NCBI GenBank assembly: GCA_903912795.1
Contig: CAIWIS010000422.1
Span: 1-6,088, forward strand
Direction of reading: 5' to 3'
DNA: 6,088 nt
DNA from: an uncultured Bacteroidales bacterium
Lineage (GTDB): Bacteria > Bacteroidota > Bacteroidia > Bacteroidales > Paludibacteraceae
Positions 1 through 5,157 of the stretch are shown piece by piece. Position numbers and translations under genes: made by a program. How positions within the stretch are numbered: the stretch's first letter is position 1; every line of letters begins with the position of its first letter. The notes under the pieces were generated by a model. That model had not been told where the DNA came from, did not search any database, and saw nothing but the letters and a program-made list of their open reading frames with translations.

Positions 1-240
1 ACAAGTTAAGATATTTAAAGCAGTATCATAGGCTATATCTTTTTCTGAAACAGAACCTAAAGATTGTACAATTTTCACGGCAAACACATTATAAACGCTA
101 TTAAATGAGTTATATACCTCTGTTTTGACAATTTTATCCCATCCAACAAAAAGCACAAATAGAGCCAAAGAAAAAACAACCATTAGTTTGGTGATTTCCT
201 TTTTTTCTCTTTTTACTACTTGTATAAAGTTGGATAACAT
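1..240 (-). CDS. N-terminal 80 codons of a membrane protein, unidentified
   Basis: An ATG at 240-238 opens a minus-strand frame with no stop for 80 codons, and the gene leaves the window at base 1. The start is basic and hydrophilic (MLSNFIQVVKREKKEITK). One hydrophobic helix follows at about residues 19-34 (LMVVFSLALFVLFVGW), then a mixed, probably extracytoplasmic stretch. The basic residues before the helix suggest a cytoplasmic N-terminus (positive-inside rule). The start codon lies 56 bp after the stop of the polysaccharide-type epimerase on the same strand, with an A-rich spacer and no clear promoter, so the two are probably co-transcribed. The layout (short basic N-terminus, hydrophobic helix, then a helix-like segment around NVFAVKIVQSLG) loosely recalls exosortase/archaeosortase-like proteins found beside polysaccharide genes. 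The catalytic Cys/Arg/His region would lie outside the window, so this is only a suggestion. That it is a real gene is fairly likely; its function is unknown. Confidence 0.65.
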   Translation of the reverse strand, partial: MLSNFIQVVKREKKEITKLMVVFSLALFVLFVGWDKIVKTEVYNSFNSVYNVFAVKIVQSLGSVSEKDIAYDTALNILTC

Positions 241-296
241 AATAATAAGATTTTTCTTAATTTGAGTTTATTTGCGGTATTTGCGTACTCATATTT

Positions 297-1268
297 TTAC
301 TTCAAATTCTCCCAATACCATTTTACAGCTTCTTTTAAGCCTTCTTTAAACTTATATGCTGGTTCGTAGCCCAATAAGTTTCGAGCTTTATCGATGCATG
401 CTAGCGAATGTGGTATGTCTCCTACTCTATTTTCGCCATGAATTACTTCTACATTGGATATTTCAGGGTCGTATTTACTTAAAAATTCTTTTAGGTAATC
501 CACTAATTGATTGAGTGTTGTACGTTCAGCACAAGCTGTGTTATAAACTTGATTTACGGCTGCTGTGTTATTGGTTTCGAGTGCTAATATATTCATGCGT
601 ACCACATTGTCTACATATGTATAATCGCGTGAGAATTCACCGTCGCCATTTATAGTCACTGCTTCGTGAGCAATTAGTTTTTTTACAAAAAGCGGGATAA
701 CAGCTGCATACGCTCCAAAAGGATCCTGTCGGCGTCCAAATACATTAAAATAACGTAAACCAATGCATTGCATTCCGTAGGTTTTGGCAAAAACATCAGC
801 ATAAAGTTCGTTTACATATTTGGTGACAGCATAAGGCGAGAGTGGTTTACCTATTACATCTTCTACTTTTGGAAGCGCTTTACTATCGCCATAAGTCGAC
901 GAACTGGCAGCATACACAAAACGTTTCACGCCAGCATCGCGAGCTGCTACGAGCATATTCATAAAACCCGAAATATTAGTTTCGTTAGTAGTGATGGGGT
1001 CGTTGATAGAACGTGGAACTGAACCCAGAGCAGCCTCGTGAAGTACATAATCAATATTTTGAACTGCCTTGCAGCAATGGTCCAAATTGCGGATATCACC
1101 TTCGATAAATTTAAAACTTTGAGGATAGTTTACCAAAAAAGGGGCTATGTTCATTGGATTACCTGTTGCAAAGTTATCCAGACAAGTTACATGATCACCT
1201 CTTTTGAGTAGCGTTTCGCAAAGATTAGAGCCAATAAAGCCGGCACCGCCTGTTACAAGTATGTTCAT
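297..1268 (-). CDS. wbpP: WbpP-type UDP-N-acetylglucosamine 4-epimerase (extended SDR)
   Basis: A 323-residue NAD-dependent sugar epimerase, a full-length extended short-chain dehydrogenase. The Rossmann dinucleotide motif TGGAGFIG is at residues 6-13, D31 ends the second strand and probably contacts the NAD ribose, and GDIR is at 57-60. The catalytic groups are the serine run S122-S124 and Y146-x3-K150. GSVPRS at 82-87 and RYFNVFGRRQDP...AYAAVIP at about 172-192 are hallmarks of the WbpP/TviC group, which interconverts UDP-GlcNAc and UDP-GalNAc or their uronic acids. Ordinary GalE enzymes lack them. The product would be a cytoplasmic nucleotide sugar for O-antigen, capsule or exopolysaccharide. 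The ATG at 1268 is directly followed by the glycine-rich motif, so the start is secure. A -7 box lies about 58 bp upstream, and a membrane protein gene follows 56 bp downstream on the same strand. The enzyme class is sure; N-acetyl versus uronic acid substrate cannot be told from the sequence. Confidence 0.93.
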   Translation of the reverse strand: MNILVTGGAGFIGSNLCETLLKRGDHVTCLDNFATGNPMNIAPFLVNYPQSFKFIEGDIRNLDHCCKAVQNIDYVLHEAALGSVPRSINDPITTNETNISGFMNMLVAARDAGVKRFVYAASSSTYGDSKALPKVEDVIGKPLSPYAVTKYVNELYADVFAKTYGMQCIGLRYFNVFGRRQDPFGAYAAVIPLFVKKLIAHEAVTINGDGEFSRDYTYVDNVVRMNILALETNNTAAVNQVYNTACAERTTLNQLVDYLKEFLSKYDPEISNVEVIHGENRVGDIPHSLACIDKARNLLGYEPAYKFKEGLKEAVKWYWENLK

Positions 1269-1305
1269 AAAGTTAGACTTTTAGAGTAAAGAATAAAGAG
1301 CAAAG

Positions 1306-1323
1306 AATCAAGATATTTTGATT
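1306..1323. repeat. Small dyad in the leader of the epimerase gene
   Basis: The 6-bp arms aatcaa (1306-1311) and ttgatt (1318-1323) are perfect inverted repeats around a 6-base spacer. The dyad lies between the -7 box and the start codon of the epimerase gene, so it would be in the 5' leader. The adjacent bases 1284-1305 are a run of AAAGA-like purine repeats on the plus strand. It could be a weak operator or a weak hairpin, but chance is quite possible in such AT-rich DNA. Confidence 0.3.
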
Positions 1324-1325
1324 TA

Positions 1326-1334
1326 GCAAATATA
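1326..1334 (-). promoter_or_regulatory. -7 box of a Bacteroidota-type promoter for the epimerase gene
   Basis: Read on the minus strand this is TATATTTGC, an exact match to the Bacteroidota -7 consensus TAnnTTTGY. It lies about 58 bp upstream of the epimerase ATG at 1268 and points toward it. I see no good TTTG-like -33 element at the expected 19-21 bp spacing, so the support is the -7 box and its position alone. Confidence 0.5.
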
Positions 1335-1445
1335 CGCCCTATCATCAAGTTAGATTGTAACACTATGTGGAAAAATACAGTCGCAAATAAAAGTTTTTTG
1401 TGTAGCAATAAATACTACAAATAAATTTGGAGGAGATTTCAAAAT

Positions 1446-1478
1446 TTTATATATCTATTTGTTTTTAAGATATATAAA
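1446..1478. repeat. Perfect 11-bp inverted repeat (dyad 1 of 2)
   Basis: The arms tttatatatct (1446-1456) and agatatataaa (1468-1478) are perfectly complementary around an 11-base spacer. Only A/T pairs plus one C/G per arm are involved, so an RNA hairpin would be weak, though the symmetry could serve a DNA-binding protein. On the minus strand it is followed only by ATTTTG, too short a T-run for a convincing terminator. Confidence 0.6.
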
Positions 1479-1483
1479 TAAAT

Positions 1484-1516
1484 ATCGACAACTATACTTT
1501 CGATATAATTGTCGAT
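1484..1516. repeat. Interrupted inverted repeat (dyad 2 of 2)
   Basis: The 8-bp arms atcgacaa (1484-1491) and ttgtcgat (1509-1516) are perfect. After one mismatch, tata (1493-1496) and tata (1504-1507) also pair, leaving a 7-base loop. It contains several G/C pairs in otherwise AT-only DNA. It has the same overall length (33 bp) as the dyad five bases away. An alternative pairing of tatcga (1483-1488) with tcgata (1500-1505) is also possible. Its role is unknown; an operator or an mRNA 3'-end structure are both open. Confidence 0.6.
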
Positions 1517-1672
1517 TCTAGACTAAAAAGATTGCAATTTATTACAGTCTGATTAAATATTTATTAAAGAGTTGGATTAAAAAAATTGGAAGATTTGTTG
1601 TTAAAAAGGAGTTATTTTTTTCAAAGCAATTTGACATAGAATATTAAGTGAATTTCAACTTACTTCATGTAC

Positions 1673-1707
1673 AAAATAAACAACTCCTTCTCCTTTTGGA
1701 CAGAGTT
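1673..1707 (-). terminator. Probable intrinsic terminator of the FAD dehydrogenase gene
   Basis: On the minus strand, 15 bases past the dehydrogenase stop codon, AACTC (1707-1703) and GAGTT (1686-1682) form an outer stem. TCC and GGA form an inner stem around an AAAA loop. The T-rich tail GTTTATTTT follows directly (bases 1681-1673). The stem is interrupted by an internal loop, so it is of moderate strength. The hairpin is part of a degenerate copy of the GC-rich palindromic element seen elsewhere in the window. Confidence 0.5.
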
Positions 1708-1715
1708 AGAGTGGG
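1682..1715 (-). repeat. Degenerate copy of the GC-rich palindromic element (copy D)
   Basis: Read on the minus strand the segment runs CCCACTCTAAC, then TCTGTCC, AAAA, GGAGAAGG. This aligns with the element after pyrI (CTCACCCTAAC, CCTCTCC, AAA, GGAGAGGG) with several substitutions and two extra bases. Like that copy it begins a few bases after a stop codon and lies in the same orientation relative to the gene. The matching layout, not high identity, is the reason for grouping it. Confidence 0.5.
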
Positions 1716-1721
1716 CTTACC

Positions 1722-3293
1722 TTACATTATACTTTCAATCCATTTTTTAACTGCCAACGCAGCATTTTCTCCATCGATAGCTGAAGAAGTGATACCACCT
1801 GAATAACCAGAACCTTCGCCAGCGGGGAAAAGTCCTGCAATTTGAGGGTGACAACCAGTTTCGGGGTCACGAGGTATGCGAACGGCAGCTGATGAGCGTG
1901 TCTCCACTCCCACTATAACGGCATCGTTGGTTAAATAGCCATGCATTTTTCGGTCGAATTTACGAAATGCTTCTTGTAAACGACTCGAAATAAAATTGGG
2001 TAACCAAAAATGAATAGGTGACGAAATTAGCCCAGGCATATACGAACAGTCGGGTAAATCGGACGAAACGCGTCCTTTTACAAAATCGACCATGCGTTGT
2101 GCTGGAGCCGTTTGACCTAATCCTCCATTATTTTTATACGCCATATTTTCGATAGATTGCTGGTATTTTAAACCGGCTATTGCTCCAAATTCTTTAAATT
2201 CCTCTGGTATATCTTCGGGCCGAATTTCAACAACCATACCTGAATTCGCAAAAGGTGAATTACGTTTGGATGCCGACATTCCATTTACTACTATCTCTTC
2301 GTTACCACTTCCGGCGGGAACAATTCGGCCTCCAGGACACATACAAAACGAGTATACACCACGATCGGCCACTTGTTCCACTAAATTATAACTAGCTGCA
2401 GGCAAGTATTCATCTCGTGTTTTGCAATGATATTGGATACTGTCAATTAGGCTTTGAGGATGCTCCACCCTTACTCCCATTGCAAAACCTTTGGGTTCAA
2501 GTAATATATTTTGTTTGTATAAAAGTTCGTAAATATCGTGTGCTGAATGACCTGTAGCCAAAATAAGTGTTTTGGCATGATAGGAATTACCTGAAGCTGT
2601 TATACAACCAGTTATTGAATTATTTTCAATTAAAATTTCAACGACTTTTTCTTCGAAATGAATTTGGCCACCACATTTGCGAATGGTATCACTAATATTG
2701 CTTACAACCAAAGGCAATTTATCGGAACCAATGTGCGGATGAGCCTCGTACATAATTTCTTCGGCAGCACCATGATAATGAAATATCTCATAAATACGTT
2801 GCGCATTGCCTTTCTTTTTTGAACGGGTATACAATTTTCCATCCGAGAAAGTACCAGCTCCACCTTCTCCAAAACAATAATTGGATTCAGTATCGAAATT
2901 CTTATTTAAATTCAAATGTGCAATATCTAATTTACGTTTATCAGTTTGCTTTCCACGTTCAATAATAATTGGTCGTAGTCCATTTTCGATCAATTTTAAT
3001 GCAGCAAACAGGCCAGCAGGTCCAGCTCCAATAATTAAAACAGCTTCATTTTCAGACACATCGGAATAATCAAAGGATTCGTAAACCGTTTTTGGAGCAT
3101 TTTCGTTTACATAAACTTCCAACGAAACATTCACTTTGGGATACATGGAACGAGCATCTATTGATTTTTTCAGCGTACGAATTTTTGTTATTGCTCCAGC
3201 ATCAACATTCAGATGTTTAGCAACTTGGGCTGTTAGTAATTCTTGTTTTTCAGCTTGCTCTGGTGTTAGTATAAGTTGAATTTGAGTTTGCAT
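1722..3293 (-). CDS. FAD-dependent dehydrogenase, COG2509 type
   Basis: A 523-residue flavoprotein of the uncharacterised NAD(P)/FAD-dependent dehydrogenase family (COG2509 type). Residues 1 to about 80 form an N-terminal region rich in Lys/Arg and beta strands, ending near the SLEVYVNE segment. The FAD Rossmann motif IGAGPAG is at about 88-94 with the acidic end of strand two in IIERG (110-114). Further family motifs are GEGGAGTFSDGKL (142-154), the second dinucleotide strand ATGHSA (246-251), CMCPGG (317-322), GVETRSS (462-468) and PAGEGSGYSGG (490-500) near the C-terminus. Substrate and partner are unknown for the family; no signal peptide or membrane segment is seen, so it is probably cytoplasmic. 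The frame extends to a TTG at 3308, but the ATG at 3293 is preferred. It fits MQTQIQLILTPEQ, follows the A-rich AAATAAAAAT, and leaves a 20-25 base leader after the -7 box, whereas the TTG would leave almost none. The gene is divergent from pyrB. Confidence 0.9.
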   Translation of the reverse strand: MQTQIQLILTPEQAEKQELLTAQVAKHLNVDAGAITKIRTLKKSIDARSMYPKVNVSLEVYVNENAPKTVYESFDYSDVSENEAVLIIGAGPAGLFAALKLIENGLRPIIIERGKQTDKRKLDIAHLNLNKNFDTESNYCFGEGGAGTFSDGKLYTRSKKKGNAQRIYEIFHYHGAAEEIMYEAHPHIGSDKLPLVVSNISDTIRKCGGQIHFEEKVVEILIENNSITGCITASGNSYHAKTLILATGHSAHDIYELLYKQNILLEPKGFAMGVRVEHPQSLIDSIQYHCKTRDEYLPAASYNLVEQVADRGVYSFCMCPGGRIVPAGSGNEEIVVNGMSASKRNSPFANSGMVVEIRPEDIPEEFKEFGAIAGLKYQQSIENMAYKNNGGLGQTAPAQRMVDFVKGRVSSDLPDCSYMPGLISSPIHFWLPNFISSRLQEAFRKFDRKMHGYLTNDAVIVGVETRSSAAVRIPRDPETGCHPQIAGLFPAGEGSGYSGGITSSAIDGENAALAVKKWIESIM

Positions 3294-3318
3294 ATTTTTA
3301 TTTATCAATTGTAATGTT

Positions 3319-3327
3319 GCAAAGATA
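3319..3327 (-). promoter_or_regulatory. -7 box of the dehydrogenase promoter
   Basis: The minus strand reads TATCTTTGC, an exact TAnnTTTGY match. It is 25 bp upstream of the ATG at 3293, so transcription would begin near 3312-3315. This supports the ATG over the TTG at 3308 as start codon. No clear -33 TTTG is visible. The same 9-mer is used by the divergent pyrimidine operon promoter about 100 bp away. Confidence 0.6.
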
Positions 3328-3425
3328 ACTATTTAAACACCATTTTCATCTGTTTGTTTTGATTTCAACATAACATTTTATGAGTTTTTTAGTAAAATAT
3401 AAATTAAAGTTTCCAAAATTCTCAC

Positions 3426-3434
3426 TATCTTTGC
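3426..3434 (+). promoter_or_regulatory. -7 box of the pyrBI leader promoter
   Basis: TATCTTTGC matches the Bacteroidota -7 consensus exactly and is identical to the box on the opposite strand at 3319-3327. Transcription would start around 3438-3442. The box lies 11 bases before the leader ORF and 216 bases before the pyrB ATG. No good -33 element is visible at the usual spacing. No other TAnnTTTG box occurs between here and pyrB. Confidence 0.65.
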
Positions 3435-3445
3435 AACCGAAAAGT

Positions 3446-3544
3446 ATGAAACAATATAATTCAAAATATTTTTTCGATCAATGCAACTTTCATTTAAAAA
3501 GTAGCTTGGACTTATTGCCTTTAAAAATACGTAAACCAATATAA
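3446..3544 (+). CDS. Putative 32-residue leader peptide of the pyrBI attenuator
   Basis: A short ORF begins only 5-8 bases after the predicted transcription start and encodes 32 residues, starting MKQYNSKYFFDQ and ending LKIRKPI. Its TAA (3542-3544) is inside the 5' arm of the terminator hairpin at 3533-3567. A ribosome following RNA polymerase to the stop codon would cover the arm and prevent termination. The frame crosses a run of six T (3469-3474, Tyr-Phe-Phe codons) that could slow polymerase when UTP is low, as in the enterobacterial pyrBI leader. No codon is stacked in tandem as in amino-acid operon leaders, although five leucines occur between residues 17 and 26. The peptide resembles nothing I know and is probably translated for its position, not its product. 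Chance presence of a 33-codon frame is possible; position and stop placement are the main support. Confidence 0.5.
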   Translation: MKQYNSKYFFDQCNFHLKSSLDLLPLKIRKPI

Positions 3545-3573
3545 ATCAGGATGATTTGTGTTGGTTTTTTTTT
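3533..3573 (+). terminator. Intrinsic terminator / attenuator upstream of pyrB
   Basis: Bases 3533-3548 pair with 3552-3567 over 16 bp (14 Watson-Crick pairs and two U-G pairs at 3540/3560 and 3542/3558) around a three-base GGA loop. A run of nine T (3565-3573) follows, the first three being in the stem. This is the strongest RNA hairpin plus U-tract in the window. It lies between the only visible promoter and pyrB, so pyrBI transcription from that promoter must read through it, which is the arrangement of an attenuator. It cannot be the terminator of the upstream dehydrogenase gene, which runs the other way. Confidence 0.85.
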
Positions 3574-3574
3574 A

Positions 3575-3614
3575 GCCCCTAACCCCTCCCGACAAATCGG
3601 GATAAATGGCGGGG
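3575..3614 (+). repeat. GC-rich palindromic element before pyrB (copy C)
   Basis: GCCCCTAACCCC (3575-3586) resembles the left part of the element after pyrI. It is followed by a perfect 6-bp hairpin, tccCGA (3587-3592) and TCGgga (3597-3602), with a CAAA loop, and by GGGG at 3611-3614 after an odd 8-9 base insertion. The block lies between the attenuator and the pyrB start, inside the leader mRNA. It also creates an in-frame ATG at 3606 that would add 15 residues (MAGKKENGKIIRNNT) to PyrB, probably not the real start. Confidence 0.55.
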
Positions 3615-3650
3615 AAAAAGGAAAACGGAAAGATTATTAGAAATAATACC

Positions 3651-4559
3651 ATGAGCAAAAACAGTTTAGTTTCTATTTCGGATTACAGCAAAGATGAAAT
3701 TCTTTCGATACTTGAATCGGCTGCAGGCTTTGAAGCCAATCCCAATCAAAAAACCTTAGACGGTAAGGTTATTGCCACTTTGTTTTTCGAACCTTCAACG
3801 CGTACACGATTGAGTTTCGAAACAGCTGTTATCCGACTTGGTGGCTCCATTATTGGCTTTTCGGATGCGGCCACAAGTAGTTCATCGAAAGGTGAAACGC
3901 TGAACGACACCATTCACATGGTAAGTTGCTATGCCGATGCTATTGTGATGCGACATCCACTTGAAGGTGCCGCCCGATATGCAGCAGAGATATCTCCTGT
4001 ACCGATAATTAATGCCGGCGATGGTGCCAATCAACACCCTTCGCAGACTTTGCTCGATTTGTATTCGATACTAAAAACTCAGGGAACACTCGAAAATCTG
4101 ACGATATGCCTTGTAGGCGATTTAAAATACGGTCGCACCGTTCATTCGCTTCTGATGGCTATGTCACATTTTAATCCCACATTTAAATTTATTGCGCCCG
4201 ACGAACTGAAAATGCCGGACGAATACAAAGTTTTCTGTAAAAAACACAATATAAAATACACAGAATCAACAGAGCTGAACGATAACTTTAACGATGCAGA
4301 TATACTGTATATGACGCGTGTACAAAAAGAACGTTTTCTGGATTTAATGGAATATGAACGTGTAAAAAATGTATATACACTTAAAAATGAAATGCTTGCA
4401 CATTCGAAACCGAATCTTCGAATTCTGCACCCACTTCCTCGTGTAACCGAAATTGACCCCGATGTTGATACCAACGAAAAAGCATATTATTTTAAGCAAG
4501 CACAAAACGGATTGTATGTGAGGCAAGCAATTTTGAGTAAAGTATTGATTCAGCAGTAA
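3651..4559 (+). CDS. pyrB: Aspartate carbamoyltransferase catalytic subunit
   Basis: A 302-residue catalytic chain of aspartate transcarbamoylase. It joins carbamoyl phosphate and L-aspartate to give N-carbamoyl-L-aspartate, the committed step of pyrimidine synthesis. The carbamoyl-phosphate loop STRTR is at 49-53 and the 80s loop SSSKGET at 77-83. RH is at 101-102 and NAGDGANQHPSQ at 121-132 with the catalytic-site His129. GRTVHS is at 161-166, the aspartate-binding 240s loop MTRVQKER at 221-228, and HPLPR at 260-264. All expected active-site residues are present. The ATG at 3651 gives MSKNSLVSISDYSK, the usual beginning of these proteins. An upstream in-frame ATG at 3606 would add 15 residues drawn from the palindromic element and is not preferred. 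pyrI follows after 76 bp, indicating the allosteric class with catalytic trimers joined by regulatory dimers. Expression is probably controlled by the attenuator at 3446-3573. Confidence 0.97.
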   Translation: MSKNSLVSISDYSKDEILSILESAAGFEANPNQKTLDGKVIATLFFEPSTRTRLSFETAVIRLGGSIIGFSDAATSSSSKGETLNDTIHMVSCYADAIVMRHPLEGAARYAAEISPVPIINAGDGANQHPSQTLLDLYSILKTQGTLENLTICLVGDLKYGRTVHSLLMAMSHFNPTFKFIAPDELKMPDEYKVFCKKHNIKYTESTELNDNFNDADILYMTRVQKERFLDLMEYERVKNVYTLKNEMLAHSKPNLRILHPLPRVTEIDPDVDTNEKAYYFKQAQNGLYVRQAILSKVLIQQ

Positions 4560-4589
4560 GAGGCAAGCTGTAATTAGTAAGCAAAAAGA

Positions 4590-4617
4590 AATTCGTATAA
4601 TTCGTATTAATTCGAGT
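4590..4617 (+). repeat. Three short AATTCGTAT-like direct repeats
   Basis: aattcgtat occurs at 4590-4598 and 4599-4607, and aattcgagt at 4609-4617, in the pyrB-pyrI gap. taattagtaa at 4571-4580 looks like a further diverged unit. Similar AATTCGT strings are, from memory, common between genes in Bacteroidota, so this may be remnants of a dispersed sequence. No function is evident. Confidence 0.5.
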
Positions 4618-4635
4618 AAATTAGCATATTATTCA

Positions 4636-5091
4636 ATGGAAAAAAAATTAAAAGTAGCAGCTCTCAAAGATGGAACAGTGATTGACCACATTCCTTCAGA
4701 CAAATTATTTAAGGTGGTACACATTCTACATTTGGATACTTGTCTGAATCAGATTACGCTGGCTAATAACCTGGAAAGTAAAAAGATAGGTTCGAAAGGA
4801 ATTGTAAAAATTGCTGATAGAGCATTGGCCGATAATGAAACAAATAAATTGGCTTTGATTTGTCCGGATGCGAAAATCAATATTATACGTGATTATGAGG
4901 TGGTTGAAAAGCGCCCGTTGGTACTTCCCGACGAAATTCGCGAAATAGTGCAATGTGCTAATCCGAATTGTATTACAAATAATCAGCCTGTTCAAACCCG
5001 TTTTTTTGTACTGAAAGATGCTGAAAATACACATTTAAAATGTCGCTACTGCGAACGCGAAGTGAAAGTGGAAGAGGTGAAGATAAAGTAA
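4636..5091 (+). CDS. pyrI: Aspartate carbamoyltransferase regulatory subunit
   Basis: A 151-residue regulatory chain that binds CTP/UTP (inhibitors) or ATP (activator) and links catalytic trimers of PyrB. The nucleotide-binding domain begins with KVAALKDGTVIDHIP. By alignment with the E. coli chain, D17 and H18 match Asp19 and His20, K58 (VKIAD) matches Lys60, and K92 (VVEKRP) matches Lys94, so the effector site appears intact. The C-terminal zinc domain has four cysteines, C107-x4-C112 and C136-x2-C139, needed for contact with the catalytic chain. Length is close to the usual 150-155. The ATG at 4636 is preceded by an AT-rich spacer without Shine-Dalgarno, normal for this phylum. It follows pyrB by 76 bp with no visible terminator or promoter between them, so the two are almost certainly one transcript. 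A palindromic element begins directly after its stop codon. Confidence 0.96.
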   Translation: MEKKLKVAALKDGTVIDHIPSDKLFKVVHILHLDTCLNQITLANNLESKKIGSKGIVKIADRALADNETNKLALICPDAKINIIRDYEVVEKRPLVLPDEIREIVQCANPNCITNNQPVQTRFFVLKDAENTHLKCRYCEREVKVEEVKIK

Positions 5092-5122
5092 ACCTCACCC
5101 TAACCCTCTCCAAAGGAGAGGG
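5092..5122 (+). repeat. GC-rich palindromic element directly after pyrI (copy A)
   Basis: The element starts at the base after the pyrI TAA. A lead of acctcaccctaa (5092-5103) is followed by a perfect 8-bp hairpin, ccctctcc (5104-5111) and ggagaggg (5115-5122), with an AAA loop. No T-run follows, so it is unlikely to be an intrinsic terminator, but it could stabilise the 3' end of the message. It matches the reverse complement of 5212-5242 at 27 of 31 bases, including both hairpin arms exactly. Confidence 0.8.
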
Positions 5123-5157
5123 AAATTGCAAATTATTTAACTTTTCATTTTTAGTAA

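Larger units (their letters stand above)
1269..1721. other. Intergenic region between two minus-strand genes
   Basis: 453 bp without a convincing gene, very AT-rich. Read from the dehydrogenase toward the epimerase it holds a palindromic element that probably terminates dehydrogenase transcription (1673-1715), a weak hairpin (arms 1645-1649 and 1658-1662), two adjacent 33-bp dyads (1484-1516 and 1446-1478), a -7 promoter box (1326-1334) and a small leader dyad (1306-1323). The 8-mer aaggagtt at 1606-1613 is the inverted match of aactcctt at 1682-1689, enclosing 68 bp. The longest small ORF I noticed (1365-1424, plus strand, 19 codons) has no promoter or start context. The gap and the internal promoter imply that the two flanking genes are separate transcription units. 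Confidence 0.7.

Noticed and set aside
269..286. Tandem tatttgcg repeat between the epimerase stop and the next gene.
   Set aside because: Only two 8-9 base units; too short to distinguish from chance or to assign a role.
768..1022. An 84-codon plus-strand frame opposite the epimerase gene.
   Set aside because: It lies antisense to conserved catalytic sequence and has no domain-like composition.
1398..1419. Hairpin with tgtag/ctaca arms as a terminator in the intergenic gap.
   Set aside because: Only 5 bp with a 9-base loop and no T-run directly after it on either strand.
1365..1424. A 19-codon plus-strand ORF in the 1269-1721 gap.
   Set aside because: It has no promoter, no start context and no recognisable sequence; frames of this length are expected by chance.
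3294..3308. A longer dehydrogenase starting at 3308.
   Set aside because: The codon there is TTG and would lie almost on the predicted transcription start; the ATG at 3293 fits the promoter and the protein better.
3606..3650. A 15-codon N-terminal extension of PyrB from the ATG at 3606.
   Set aside because: The added residues come from the palindromic element and an A-rich spacer and do not resemble PyrB, while the ATG at 3651 gives the expected family start.
4142..4526. Minus-strand frames of 60-110 codons opposite pyrB (and similar ones opposite pyrI and the flavin reductase).
   Set aside because: They lie wholly within well-identified genes, are rich in Ser, Phe and Ile as expected of antisense frames, and have no family features.
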